Shown piece by piece: positions 24,725-37,180 of a DNA stretch of 60,924 bases. The notes beneath the pieces are model-generated. The model saw only the letters and a program-made list of their open reading frames with translations. It had not been told where the DNA came from and ran no database searches. The position numbers were made by a program, and so were the translations under genes. Numbering within the stretch: the stretch's first letter is position 1; each line of letters begins with the position of its first letter. The DNA is from Basidiobolus meristosporus CBS 931.73 (Eukaryota > Basidiobolomycota > Basidiobolomycetes > Basidiobolales > Basidiobolaceae), in NCBI GenBank assembly GCA_002104905.1, contig MCFE01000536.1:1-60924 (forward strand), given 5' to 3'.

Positions 24725-26276
24725 CTACATCAAACCAGTGACTTTGAATACTTTTGTCAAGTTTTTCTTTGCAATCGCGGCAGCCTTGGCCTCTCCCTGC
24801 AACAGGACGTTTTCTACATACTGCGGGTCCTTTTCCAATCGCTTCATTTCTGCTTGGATAGGGGCCAGAGTTTGCACTAGCACCTCTGCCAAATCCTCCT
24901 TGAATTTGGCGTTGTTGGATTCACAGTGTATCTCGCACAGCTCCTCAACACTCTTTCCACTGATTCCAGAGTAGATGCGCAGAAGGTTCGCCAACTCGGG
25001 TCTCTGCTCCGGTTGGTATGTAATGCCAGAGATCGAGTCCGTGGTCGCTTTGCGGATTTTACGTACGATTACATCGGCAGGATCATTCAAATTGATGCGA
25101 GTATTATCCGACGGATCGGATTTGGACATCTTCGAGCTTGCGTTTCTTAGGGACATGACCCGTCTGGTTTGAGCTGTGAAGAGAAGGGAGCGAGCCTGTG
25201 TGAGTCTGAGGAATCTGGGGCCATTTGCATGTGGACTTACTCAAGATTGGCTGGGGTAGATTGAATACCTCCTTCTGGTAACGGTGATTGAATGTGGTAG
25301 CGATATCTCTCGCCAACTCCAAGTGTTGTAATTGATCCTCACCAACTGGAACATGCGTGGCGCTGTGGGAGAATGGTGCCCGAGTTTGTTAGCTTCTGTA
25401 CTTATGGGCCAAATGAACAGGATCGACTCACTTGTATACAAGTATATCCGAGGCCATGAGTACAGGGTATGCGAAAAGACCAAGCTGTAACCCTGCCGAC
25501 GCGTCAACTTCAGTGATCGATTGGATTCCTTTAGAAAGTTGAAGTTTACTCTAGGTGAGGGGCGTCAGTACTTCGAAGGGGGGGGGATCCGAGTATTCAT
25601 ACGTGGGCTAATATCTACCTTCCACTGGGTCATTCTTGTCAACCAACTAACAGGAGTCATGCAGGTCAACAACCAAGTGAGTTCTGCATGTTGGGTAACC
25701 TATACATTCAAGGTGAATATTCCTTGCCCCAAGCCAAGTGAAGCTACGAGGATACTGACTCGGGATTGTCTAAACAAAACCACTCGGTTGACATCAATAC
25801 CGCACGCCAGCAGAGCAATCGCCGAGTTTTTGATACTTTTACGAAGGGCTACCGGGTCTTGGGGTAGTGTTATGGCGTGCAAGTCCACGATACTGTAAAG
25901 GACGTTGGCACTTTTCTTGTCCATATCTTCCGCGAACGGCAGTGGTGCATATTCATCCTGTAACTTCACCCAATTGGCAACGGCACCCAGGTAGTTTCCC
26001 AGGTGAAGAGAGCCAGTGGGCTGAATACCAGACAAGACTGTGCGCTCCTTTGGCTCGGGTGGGCTAGTCAAGGTGCTTGATAACCGGACAGGCTAAACAG
26101 TATCGAGGGATAGGCGATAGATATATGGGTTATTACGAAGCCTCTTGGAGGGGGGACAGGAAGGAGGGGCGACTTGTAGCGCAACTTGCCTGTGCTTTCT
26201 TTAAACCGCACACGGCCAACTTGGCCAGGTCGGCGTTCGCGAGAGATAAAGCTCCTCGAAGAGTACCAATACTCAT
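24725..26276 (-). CDS. msw1: Mitochondrial tryptophanyl-tRNA synthetase
   Basis: Six exons: 26276-26137, 26063-25760, 25699-25619, 25550-25432, 25362-25241 and 25173-24725, in phase, 1215 nt (404 residues). Class I synthetase that charges tRNA-Trp. The HIGH-like motif [11 protein letters not shown] is at 63-73 and KMSKS at 270-274. Between them are [21 protein letters not shown] and [15 protein letters not shown], all typical of the bacterial/organellar TrpRS branch. Exon 1 (46 residues) is Arg/Lys/Ala/Leu-rich and lacks acidic clusters, which suits a mitochondrial targeting peptide. The length fits organellar enzymes better than the longer cytosolic TrpRS. It lies tail to tail with dot1 and in tandem with the Trm732 gene. 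Confidence 0.93.
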
Positions 26277-27055
26277 GGTTTGAAGCGGAAATTTCCAAGT
26301 TAGATGTGTAGCAATGCGGCTGGATTCTCCACCGAAATCGAAGATATATTCAAATTTTTTTACCCTTCGTGTTTCCCCAGTCAAACCGATTTCGGGGTGG
26401 CCTGATGAGCCTCGGATGCTGCGGGTATATCGTGCCTGTTGACTCCACGTGAAGCCATATAGAGCGGCCGTTAATTAGCCATCCTTTTTGGTGAAGGTAG
26501 GGACAGGTGAGTGTTCCACACCACGTTTTGAGGCGGTGGTACAGGGTGGCTGGTGATTTTTTTTTATTGCGAACTGCTTTGGTTGAGGGGCTTCGATGTT
26601 TCCCACTCCGACGAATGGGTGGAGGGTGGTGGTTTATTTGCTACATAAGTTGGTTTGGGCATTATGGAAGGGAGATCAGAAACAGTCTTTTGTTGTTGGC
26701 AAAGAAATCCTCGGAGGCTCTCGTTTGTTTGGAGACGTCTGAGCCGACTGAACCAGTGGTCGTTAGGTAGAGATCGGCGAGTAAAGGATGAAGGTCGTAC
26801 TGTTCAAGCTGAGCGAGTACGGTCTTCAGTTCTGTGTCATTTGCAAGCAGGTTACTAAATGCTAGTGCTCGAAGCCAGTGGTGAATGTGTGGTGTGTACC
26901 TGAGAGGAGGTCTTCCTCTGGTGAGACCTGTTTAGCTAAAAGGATAAGTGTAGCTATCCTGTACACTTCCAAGAATATTGATGCATGGCCAGTGAATCCA
27001 GACGGACCGAAATTCCTTGTCTTTGAAAGAAACAGGTTAGCCAGCTGGAACTTTC
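26277..27055. other. Intergenic, no gene recognised
   Basis: Between two minus-strand genes. G-rich plus strand; an 87-codon plus-strand frame at 26507-26770 has no recognisable domain and is not called. TrpRS promoter region by position. Confidence 0.5.
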
Positions 27056-30000
27056 TTACGACCTGAGCCGGTGGTTTACCTGCTCCTTGGCTCTTTCTAA
27101 GCTGCCGATTAGCCGGCTCAGTTTGGCGACTGCCTGGCTTCCTTGATGGAGAATGAGGCCCCTTAGAGTGGGAGGAATGCCTTCCTGCTCTTTCAGTTTT
27201 GATACTGTTTCCTGGAGTACCTGGTATACCAGCTGGGTTTCAATCAGGTCCTCCTTGTAGATGTTCGGTCTTTCGGTGACGAAGAGCGTTTGGTTAGGGC
27301 TTAATTCCTCTGCTATGATGGTGTCTATCGGGAAAATCACAACAGATTGGTTTCATAACCTTGGGTGAAAATGCTCAGTTGATTGCGCTTACCAAATGGC
27401 TTTCCTCCGTTCAGAATCTCCAAATAGGCCATCATTAGTTGAGCTGAGGTAGGTTCAAGCTCAGCCGCGTTTCGAACGCATATTTCTGCAGCTCGCTCCG
27501 AATTCAAGGATGTCCATCCTCCTCCGATCTTTGACACGAGTTCGGCGCTTTCTTGGCGGATATCAATATCGTCATCTTGCAACAATCGGATAAGCACGCA
27601 ATAGATGTCGATCAGGATCGCGTTCTCTGCTTTGTCTTGGTTGCTTGTCCCACGCGCCTCCAGGGATTTCTCAAAGTACTGGATGGAGGCGAGGGCCGCT
27701 TCACGCAAAGATACCGACATGGATTCGTCGCTGTACCGGCCGACGTAGTCCGACCAGATTTTCGAGAACTCCATGACCTCTGTCCTCTCAAGTTCGTATT
27801 CGTCCTGATGAAGCCACATGTAGTTCACTAACGACCCAAGCAATGGTAGTGTGTACTCCACCACAGTTAATGATCGAGTGTTGCTCATCATGTCCATCAG
27901 GTGATTCCAAAATTCGCGGACATTGAAGCTGATGTCCTTGTTGCTGTGCGCTTGGATAATGACGGGGATGAAGTTGCTGTGTGAAAGCAGCTTGGTCTCA
28001 ATCTTGAAGCACTCGAGGTTTGCTTCACCGGCAAAGATCAGTTGAGCAAGTCTCAGCCACAAACGGGCCTTGGAAAGTCGGTATTCTTCCGAGCTCTTGG
28101 AGCCCTCGAGAGCTCGAGCAAGTGCTTGAAGAGTAGACAGCCGCACTTCGTAGTCCGAATCATTCAGCAATGTTGCGATGATGCCGTCCACATCCATTTC
28201 CGCATAATCCAAACCATGCACGATGGCTTGCATAGTGATGATCTTGGAGGCATGCTTGAGAACCAGATATCTACCGACATCGACGACTTCGCTGTCGACC
28301 CGGCGAGCGAACACATCCTCCAGGGCATATTGGAGTACATTCTTTCGAAGATCTGAAAACTCTTCTTCGGCCATGGCGACCAACTCCACCTGGCCTTGAT
28401 CCGTGTTGTCGCTTTGGATCCAAACAGGCTCGAACACGAATTCCGATATGATGTCGTAGAAGACCGCTCGAGTGATGCTGCACTTGTTGTCGCCGAGCAG
28501 CAGCTTCACCTTAGACCGGAACAGCTCGGCCACACAGGTGATCACGTTGCGGCGCACTTCGTGGTTCGCCACATGGTATAAGTGTCCTCGGAGGAGAAAC
28601 AGAAGCTGGACCAAACGCCCGTGAAGTTTGTTCTGTGACTGAATGTCTATATCTTCCCACAAGTGCACGATGGTTTTGACGAGGTCATTGGAAACTACCA
28701 AGGGGACAAGCGCACGCGCCGCCATCTCCCGTGTTTTGTAGATACACCCTCCTGCACATTCAAGAACCGCAGGAACGAAGCTCGACATCGTCAAGGCCGA
28801 ATCCTGCCCATCCATAACAGAGGGTTGTAGTCGCGAGAGTAATGTCAGGACTGGATACAGGCCAGGATGAACAGCAGAGGCGCTGAGGCCCTTCGACTTA
28901 AACATTTGCTCCACAGAGTATTTCAATTCCTTTAGTAAGAAAGGATGAAGCTTGGGGAACCGGGAGAAGAACTCCTTTCCGGTCAAGGTGTTCATGGAGT
29001 GGTGCTCGTCTTTGGTTTTCTTGGTTCCGAACGTTCTTTGTAACAGCGTGGAGAAGAGCATTACAGAACAGTTGCGGATCGCCCAACAGTCCGAGGAGAA
29101 CCCAGAGATAGCCAGCATGAAACCCTCCTCGACATAAGGCAGTGCGTTGGCGCCTTGCTTGGCATCCGAGAACATCGTCCTTAGAATGTTGAATGCGTGC
29201 ACCTGAGGCAAATCATTGTTCAGATTGGCCTCTGCTGCTGGTGGTTCGCGGGCAATCTTGAACACCTCTCTCATGGTGTAGTTCAAGAGATGAGTGCTGT
29301 CAGCTGGTTCACTGCTGACAATAGCCAAAATACACAAGGGGATTCCCGCACTTCGGCGCGTCACCGAGACCGAGTTGGAGAAGATGTTCTTGAGATTCTC
29401 GTTGAGCCACGATTTGGGTACAGCTGAATGCTTGGAATCTGGGGCAGTCAGTAGTCTTGAGCAAACAGCAATGTAGCCTGGATACACGGCAGAGAAGGCT
29501 CCGCGATGTCGAATGGAGGTTAGCAGACTTCGAAGCAAGTCGCCACCTTGGATGACTTGTTCATATTCCATGATGGCAGGAAGATTGCTGTTTCCGTCAT
29601 CCAAGGGAACTCGAGAAAAGAGTACGCTCAGTAACGTGCTCGCTTCTTTAACGGCTCTCCACGAGTAGCTTAAGATCACCTGGCGTTTGGGACCAATGCT
29701 TTCGTCGTCCAGTGGGAGCTCATCCTCATTTACGCTTTCCATCTCCTGGAGAGACACGGGTGTGTTGTTTTCGGTTGAAGGGTTCGATAACACATCGAAG
29801 ACGGTGAAGCAGACAGAATTGACCAAGTTTAGCGTACGTGAATGGACCTGTCGCCAAGTCTCCGCGTTGTCTTTGATCTCCGGGGAGGAATAGTTGATGT
29901 CCTGGAAGATGTACATCAAAGCCATGAGAGTTCCATGAACTGGGTAGTTCTGCGCGGCATGAAGTAGATTCTGAGAGGCGGAGCGCAGCTGCTTTTCCAA

Positions 30001-32959
30001 CAGATTCAATAGTTTGATGGTGAAGTCAATCGAAGGAACACCGGTGAGATTTGAATACTCGGGCTGCTGTTCTTCAACTTCCAGGCAGAACCCGAGCTTC
30101 TCAACATACTTGGAAAATATCAGTCTAAAGACTGTTGCGCCACTGTTGCTCTGATTTGCACGATTGCTAGTCATGGCCTCGAAGCCCCACCAAAGGAGCT
30201 TTTGTACATGCTCGGTTGTTTCTATTCCCGGGAGAGGTGAAGGAAACAGGAACAGGATCTTTCTGACCATCTCTCGGTTGGCTTCAAATGGATTCATCAG
30301 TGCTTCCACCAGGATCTTACTGTTTCTTACAGTAGCGAGGGGGAGGCGGAAGGGGAGGCCAAGAGAATCCGAGTGTTCTTGGACAGATCCATTCGGTAAG
30401 GGAGCGTCGTCGATACCGAAGTACTTGATGAGGAGCTCAAAAAGTTTCAACGCGCTAGAGACACGCTGGAAAGATGCGCCGGGATACAGTGAGGCCATGG
30501 AAAGATCGCATAGCCAGACCAGCAACTCCTTGAGGTGGTTGATCTTCTCCGACAAAGAATCCAACTCCGTTTGCAGCGCGGGGTTCCCGGGTTTCTTCTG
30601 AAGCAACTTCTGCTTGGATTGAGATGTTCTCCACAGGCTGTAGAGATTTCCGCGAACTCGAATGAAAAACTTGGTTAGGTGGCCGTAGAGCTTCTGTCGA
30701 AATTCAGGAGAGGTGTGGTTCATATTGAGGGTGAGGAATTCCTGCAGCAAGTCGATCTCGTTCTTGGTAACCTCGGCGGTAACTTTCTGTGCCTGGCAAA
30801 GGAGCCCAAGCACATCGATTCTCAAATACAGGTCGCCGTGGTGAATAGCCTCAAGCAATATGTCAACACTGAGCTTTCTCTCGCTGGTTCTGGTAGGCCC
30901 GATGCGGAAGGAATGACCATCAATCAAATCCAAGGACTTCCCTGCCTTGATGACCGAAATCATTGCGTTCATGCAGAACTGAGGACATACCACGAATTCA
31001 GGATCCATTCCTTGCAGACCCTCGACAGCCAGCCAGAATGAGTCGGGGTGTGCCTTGAAAACCTTGTCCAACAGATAGTGCCCGACGTTCTTACGTAGAA
31101 GATCATTGTCGGAGGAGAGTGCTTGACATATAGGAGCAAGCCAGAGCTTGATATCATTGTCATTGATGGATACCTCTCTCTTGCGCTGCTCAATAAACGC
31201 AATAATAAGATGAGAGGCCCTTGGCGACAAAACCTGGTTGTGGAACACGAGAAGAGCCTTCGAGATCAAACTGGGGCATATTTCCAACAGCAGGGATGTC
31301 CCGACTTGGGGAAGCAAGGTTGACAAAAGGGCATATTTCACTTTGCGATACCAGTCCATCTCCATCAGTCGCTTGACAAGGTCGCTCAGGAATTGCGCGT
31401 GCCTCTCCGGCGAGTCTTGGGATTTGTTGTTGAGCTCACTTACCTTCAGGACGGTCTCGAAAAGATCCTTGACCTTTTGCTGCACAAGGTCGACCGGATC
31501 GTCCCAATTGTTCCAAACGTACGACAAGATATGTTGCTGGGTCTCATTTGCAAGAAGCTCATGCATATATTGAATGGTGCTTTGGAACAAAGCTCCATCT
31601 TTATAAATCGCCTTTGCAGTTTCGAACCACATGGTCAGGGTCTCAAATGCAAGCGCCTTCATATGGGATTCTAGGGAAGTGTCGCAAAACCCAATCAACT
31701 TCTGGAACATAATGCTATGGAGACAGTAATCATGCAACTGCAAAGAGCTAGCGTACGCATTTGGGTCGACCGACGAGGTTAGAGGTGCTGCACATTGGGT
31801 ACGGTGGTGAGGAGGCTTACCTATTTGAATGGATTCCAGCCACTAGTGTTGAAATACGTAGATTGGCCAAGAACCCTCTGTAGATTATAAGCTCCGTGAA
31901 GTCGCTGTGAGATTTCTCATTCAACATGTCAAAGTAGCCTTTGAAGTGGACATTCTTTAGGAGGGGCTCGTTGTGTTTATTTCCAGAGAACAGCTTAAAG
32001 ATCAAGGAGGCTACGCGTTCGGGAGAATCGACTAGATCCAACAGCGAGGCCAACGCCATAGCAGCAAGTGGGCCAAATTCTCTCGTGTATTTATCTGAGG
32101 TGCACATGGTGATGCAAGAGTTCACTGTATTCTCGTACACATTCACCGTCTTCTTTTGCTCTTCCTCGAGTTCTTCCTGGTTCAGGGTCGAAAACAATGT
32201 ACGGAAGAATGGGTCGTGACGAGACAGGAGCCCTAAGATCGTCTTAAGTAGGCTGTTGCAATCAACCACTTTATCCGAAAGAGCCAACACTTGGGTATCA
32301 CTGAACGAGGTTCTCTCGATCTCCGACAACGTTTCTCTCAGACAATCGCTCAAGTAGTAGAAGGTTGCTTCTAGATTCTCGCCAACAACTTTGGCGCCGA
32401 GTGGGAAATCCATGATGGCGTATATCGTATTCGCTTTGTTTGCATAGGATTGTTGATAGTATCTATCTCCCTCAATGTATCTCAGGTACTGTTGGCTGAA
32501 CAGCTCGTCCACATAGTCCTTCCTACTGAGGCCTCTACAAGCCTCGATTGTGGGGACACAATGTCGTTGAGAAATCACTTCCGTGGAGGAAAAATAAAGC
32601 TGCATGAAGATAGTGACAATTGGGCTATCGATTTGAGCAGCTATCTGCTCAGCATCGTAGTTTTTCAAAGTGGCTTTTGACAATTGTTTCTCTAGAAACG
32701 AAAAGTCCTATTAATTAATGACGAATGTCGCTGAGCATAACAAGTGGCCCATACCTATATTCTTGAGCGCTTGTAACTGCTCTTCCCAAGTGGCCTGCTC
32801 TGCCTCCAAGAATTGAATAAGGGATTTGGTAGCAGGAAGGAAGTTTTCTTCCGGAACTTGGTCAACGGCCTGTTTGGCAAGAGTCAACCATTGCTTCTCT
32901 ATACAAATGGGTTGTCTTTTCCCTTTCAAGTGAAGTCTATTTTTATCTAGAAGACCCAT
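27056..32959 (-). CDS. trm732: Trm732/THADA-like tRNA 2'-O-methylation factor (HEAT repeat, DUF2428)
   Basis: Four exons: 32959-32755, 32691-31821, 31747-27393 and 27324-27056, in phase, 5700 nt (1899 residues), near human THADA (about 1950) and longer than yeast Trm732. The protein is an all-helical HEAT/armadillo scaffold. The DUF2428 region lies at about 950-1250, with SYSWRAVKEASTLL near 1050 and RRSAGIPLCILAI near 1158, then HAFNILRTMFSD and WAIRNCSVMLFSTLL, which are the strongest family matches. Trm732 partners the Trm7/FTSJ1 methyltransferase to make Nm at position 32 of tRNA anticodon loops (family knowledge). It is cytosolic. The divergent neighbour is Trm13, another tRNA 2'-O-methylation gene. 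The last exon is short and its 3' end rests on frame continuity only. Confidence 0.9.
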
Positions 32960-33233
32960 GGAGAATAAAGAGTTCCACTTGTAACAGAGTTCGTCCTCGT
33001 AGAACCTCCCACCACGGCCGCGAGCTTTTACCTACATCGAATGGATTTTTTTTCTTCCCAATTGACCTTTAACCTTGTCAAATCATTGACTAAATTCCCG
33101 CTTAATAGTGTTGATATACATCTCCATTTAATTCCACAATACCAAGAGCAGTCCCACAAATTCTTTTTTTTTCCAAAAAGTTCCCGACGCATATACTCTC
33201 ACAACTTTACGAGCCGTTCTTCTCTATCGAGGC
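32960..33233. promoter_or_regulatory. Divergent promoter between trm732 and trm13
   Basis: 274 bp separate the two start codons. It contains pyrimidine-rich tracts near 33046-33055 and 33161-33177 and must carry both core promoters. No TATA box is obvious. Shared regulation is inference from the short spacing. Confidence 0.5.
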
Positions 33234-34913
33234 ATGACCAAAAAACACAAGGCAGCAGAGGAGGAGCCCGTTCCACCCCCACCCGACAAGCCCGGGCAAT
33301 GCCACTTCTGGGTCAAGCGAAAGAGAAGATATTGCCACTTGCGTGCCAAAGAAACCAACCAGTACTGTGGCGAGCACCTTGTACATCAGGACAATCTGGC
33401 ACAGAAGCGCGTTCCTTGCCCTTACGACCCTTCACAGTATGTATATCCAAGGCAACACAGCCTGAAACTTATAACAAGTGGATTTACTCGAGTCTCTATT
33501 TAGCTCTGTGTATGAAAGCGAGTTGGAAAAGCACATGCAATCTAGATGCAACTCACGACCACCCCCACCTCCTGTTTACTTCAGCGAAAACATCAACGTC
33601 GTTCTTCCAGCCTCGGAAGAGGAGAAGCCCAAAACCACGCTCTCTTCTTTGGATAAAGATAGACTGCAAAGCCTGATCGAGAAAATCCGAAAGATTCATG
33701 CGGAACAACTACCAGAGCTCCCAAAGGAGGTTCTACACCACGAGGCATTAGAGGATAGACTGTAAGTCCCAGTGTTCTCGATTTGCCAATCCTGCAAGTG
33801 ACTCAGATTTTCCTCTTTTTCCAGCGAGGTGGTGACCACTGGCAGAAAGCATGCAATCCAACAAGTATGTCCACCAGCAAGTGTTTTCGGAGCTTGCAAA
33901 TTGCTGATAAGTGTATCAATGATTAGGCCTCGTTACTTGGACACATGAAGAGGAGGGATTTACTCACCACTGATGCCTGCTTTATAGAGTTTGGAGCGGG
34001 CAGGGGTAACACGCCAAGGCTGACATTTGTTCCCAGCTGATATCTAACATCCAGCCTGATAGGTGAGCTATCAAGTTATCTTCAGAAGGCGATCGACGGC
34101 GGATCCCAGGGTACGTACATTCTAGTGGACCGCAAGAAGTCCCGAGGAAAGGTAAGCAGCAGTGCGAGGGAGGATAGAACGTGAAGTCTAGCGTAGAGCT
34201 AACCTGGATGCTAGTTTGATGGATCCATTAGAGGTGGGGAAACCAAAGCGACTGTAGAAAGAATCTGGATGGACATCAAGGACCTCAACCTATCCCGTGT
34301 GGCAGCCATCAAGGGCAAACCCGTGGTGGCACTGTCGAAGCATTTGTGCGGTGCGGCCACCGATTTGACTCTAAAATGCTTGAGCAACTATGTCGAAGGC
34401 CAAAAAGAGAATGGCATCCTCGGCATAGTCATCGCGTTGTGCTGCCATCAAGTGTGCCGCTACAACATGTACCCAAATCAAGAGTACTTGACAGAAATTG
34501 GTTTGGATGACGAGGATTTCCGATTTTTGACCATGATGAGCAGTTGGGCCATCTGCGGGCAAAGACCCAAGCAGGGTGAGGAGCCCGACGAGCACTCGAC
34601 AAAATCCCTTGATACCGAGGAGACACAGAATGAGTGAGTGGTTTTTCCCGTATCCCAATGACATCCATACTCACGCGTTACCTCGCATTTTCTTCGAAGC
34701 CAAACCCACTACTCTGGACTCCCCCACGAGGAGCGAGAAATAATAGGTAGACAGTGCAAACGAATCCTGGACATGGGGAGAGTCAAGTACCTGGAGCGCC
34801 TCGGATTTGATGCGCAACTAGTGTACTATGTGGACAGAGAGATTTCTTTGGAGAACTTGGCCCTGATCGCTGTCCCGAAGAAATCTACCCTTGAATCAAA
34901 ACCTGAATGTTAA
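33234..34913 (+). CDS. trm13: tRNA 2'-O-methyltransferase Trm13 (position 4)
   Basis: Seven exons: 33234-33436, 33504-33761, 33825-33864, 33927-34005, 34063-34151, 34215-34633 and 34700-34913, in phase, 1302 nt (433 residues). Trm13 methylates the ribose at position 4 in the acceptor stem of tRNA-His, -Gly and -Pro. The N-terminal CCCH finger uses C23, C34, C45 and H48. A second CHHC-type finger follows at about 60-86 (VPCPYDPSH ... KHMQSRCNSR). The AdoMet domain shows IEFGAGRG, YILVDRKKSR, the family motif ALSKHLCGAATD and ALCCHQVC, then WAICG and a terminal LERLGFDAQLVYYVD. The length and motif order are those of the family. Confidence 0.93.
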
Positions 34914-36433
34914 TGCCGTCAATAAAGCCCAATAGATGATTTGTCCTCTCACCAACCCAACTGACCGCCGAGGTTACCAAGTATTAGTCATCTTACGCCA
35001 GCACTTCTGTTAGCTGCTGCGCTCGGGGTGTCATTACCATGCTCAATTTCTGGTTGGGAAGTCATCTGTGTTCGGGGGGGATATGCCACCCTATTATTAA
35101 CTCGTTAATAAATTGAGAAATCCAGAGAAAACCTGCATTGAGCATCAGTAGTGTTGAGGCAGGAAGCAACCTGTTCTCTCCCGTTAGATCGATGCAATGC
35201 TCCAATAACAGAAAATCCTCTACTCCTAAAGCCCACCGCTACCACCCCGACGGATGTTGCCGAACACGCCTTTGGGTCTCGTCACGTTCGATGATCCGGG
35301 GATCGATGAAAGCATCAAGACAAGGCTAATGGCTTCGTACCTTGCACGCCAGTTCTCAGGGTCTTAATTATCAGAGACAATAAATCCTTATCTGATAGAT
35401 GTTTAAGGAATACGGTCTGAGAGGCTGCACTATATTCCTTTGTCTTATCCTTCGGTTCGCATGGACTGAAATCTTTGGATTACATATATTGATTGCTTCG
35501 ACTGAGTCCCACTCCTGCTACTACAGGTATGCGTCTAGGGGACCCTCCCCAGAGAGTAGAGTGCTCAGCATCAATCCAATTCTGCCGGACCATGGCAACG
35601 GGGCGCTATACACTTCGTACACCGTCTACGCATCCCCGCCAGCGGTCCCCTCGCGGCCGGTGCTTTGGCAAACTTGCAAGATTTGATAGGTTGCCACAAC
35701 ACGCGACACCACTACTGGTTTCAAACCACCCCATGAATCCTCATTGCCTGATCGGGAAGTAGGCTGATCCCACGCTCACTTCACAGGATCCATCCTAAAG
35801 CAGCCAGCCTGTAGATATCTCAGCAATTCCAATGGATGCCAACGAATCCCCCTGTGCGTGGGCATTTACTGAAGTGAATACGATCGAATGCACGAATGTT
35901 GCTAATCTGAATCCAGTATAATTGGCTGGTGCATCACAACCATGCATGTTGCACTGCAGCCTGAGCCACTACGATTCAGTTCAAATGGGAATGTTCGCTG
36001 ATCAAATCCCATTCCGTATGCACTTGGCCTGTGGCGCATTCCGAAGAACTCGCACTCTCACCCATCTGCCTGCCAAAGCCACACCAACTGCGGAGCGTGC
36101 AGCCTGCTTCAACGAGGAAGAGGTAAACCGCCTCTGCTTCGACAGAGTCGCTGACCTTACATGCCACCAATCGCGCTCGCCCCTCCGGCCAGTGAGGGTT
36201 CTTGGCCCGTAGCTAGCACATCCATATACGTGTGGGGTAGGAAAGCGAGAATTTCTTTATTTACAAAATCCTTAGTGTTCTCTTTAGATATGCGGCGCTA
36301 GAAATAATAAGCAAGGTAGGATATGAATAAAGAGGCTCAAGAATCAATCTGAGAACATGTTCGTGGGAAACAGTTATAGAGAGATGAGGCGGTGGGGATA
36401 GATAGGATGGCCAGACCGGCGGTCGGGGTGGAT
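34914..36433. other. Intergenic, no gene recognised
   Basis: 1.5 kb with only short overlapping frames; no domain or repeat recognised. Confidence 0.5.
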
Positions 36434-37180
36434 TCATGGGTTTTTGCTCTTCCCGCGCAAGCTCAGGCGACCAAGGATCTTCTTCATCTTGGAACTCTGG
36501 AGGGAATTCCCTGGTTTGGGTGAAAGCCGGCTTAAAAGACTGGACTTCCGCTTGCGTGTTTCGCTGTGGTTGGCCTGATGAGGTGGGCTGCTCTTCTCAA
36601 GCGGCACAAAGAGCTCGCTTAGTGGGTTGTGGATCGGCCCCTTGGTGGATTCGATAATTCCATTGAAATCCTCGGCTGCGGCCTCCGGCTTGACGGTAGG
36701 GATTACCTCTTCGGTATCCTCCGTCCTCGACTCGATGGCCAGGGAAGGCTTGGACCGGCTGGCACGGGAGTTTGATCTGGCAACCAACTCTCGAACCAAC
36801 CAACCAATCTCTTTCACCAGCTTGTAGCCGCGCACGAATTCCTGATACACGAAGTGGAGAGCGAAGACATCCACCAGGTAAATCAGGAATTGGTGCGGTA
36901 TCCAGATCATCGTCAACAAGCAGTCCACATCAGTCTCCGACGTTGTCATCGAATGTTGCTTGGGGTGGGTGACCGTGCTGTGCTCCGACCCGCGCATCTT
37001 TCCAATATTCCTTACACTAAGAAGAAACAACAAGTCGAAAAGTCTGTAGAATCTCTGGACGGTGGGTATCCCGAAGAAGGTCGCCAAGGTCGTTTGGATC
37101 AGTAGAATGGCTGACACCCAGCACATCGTCAGCCCGTTGACCAGCCATGCTATCCCACCAGAGACAATAGAAAGTACCAT
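36434..37180 (-). CDS. Unknown two-to-three-helix membrane protein
   Basis: Single-exon 248-residue frame starting at the ATG at 37180 (an upstream TTG in frame was not used). Two hydrophobic regions, about 2-38 and 85-112, predict two to three membrane passes. The C-terminal half (from about 130) is hydrophilic, with a polar low-complexity stretch and a very basic end (KMKKILGRLSLRGKSKN). No domain recognised. Base composition is higher in GC than the surrounding spacers, which supports coding. It could be a fungal-specific organelle membrane protein, but nothing here decides that. Confidence 0.6.
   Translation of the reverse strand: MVLSIVSGGIAWLVNGLTMCWVSAILLIQTTLATFFGIPTVQRFYRLFDLLFLLSVRNIGKMRGSEHSTVTHPKQHSMTTSETDVDCLLTMIWIPHQFLIYLVDVFALHFVYQEFVRGYKLVKEIGWLVRELVARSNSRASRSKPSLAIESRTEDTEEVIPTVKPEAAAEDFNGIIESTKGPIHNPLSELFVPLEKSSPPHQANHSETRKRKSSLLSRLSPKPGNSLQSSKMKKILGRLSLRGKSKNP

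Noticed and set aside
26507-26858. Overlapping plus-strand frames upstream of the TrpRS gene
   Set aside because: No recognisable domain, poor codon character and no conserved start context.
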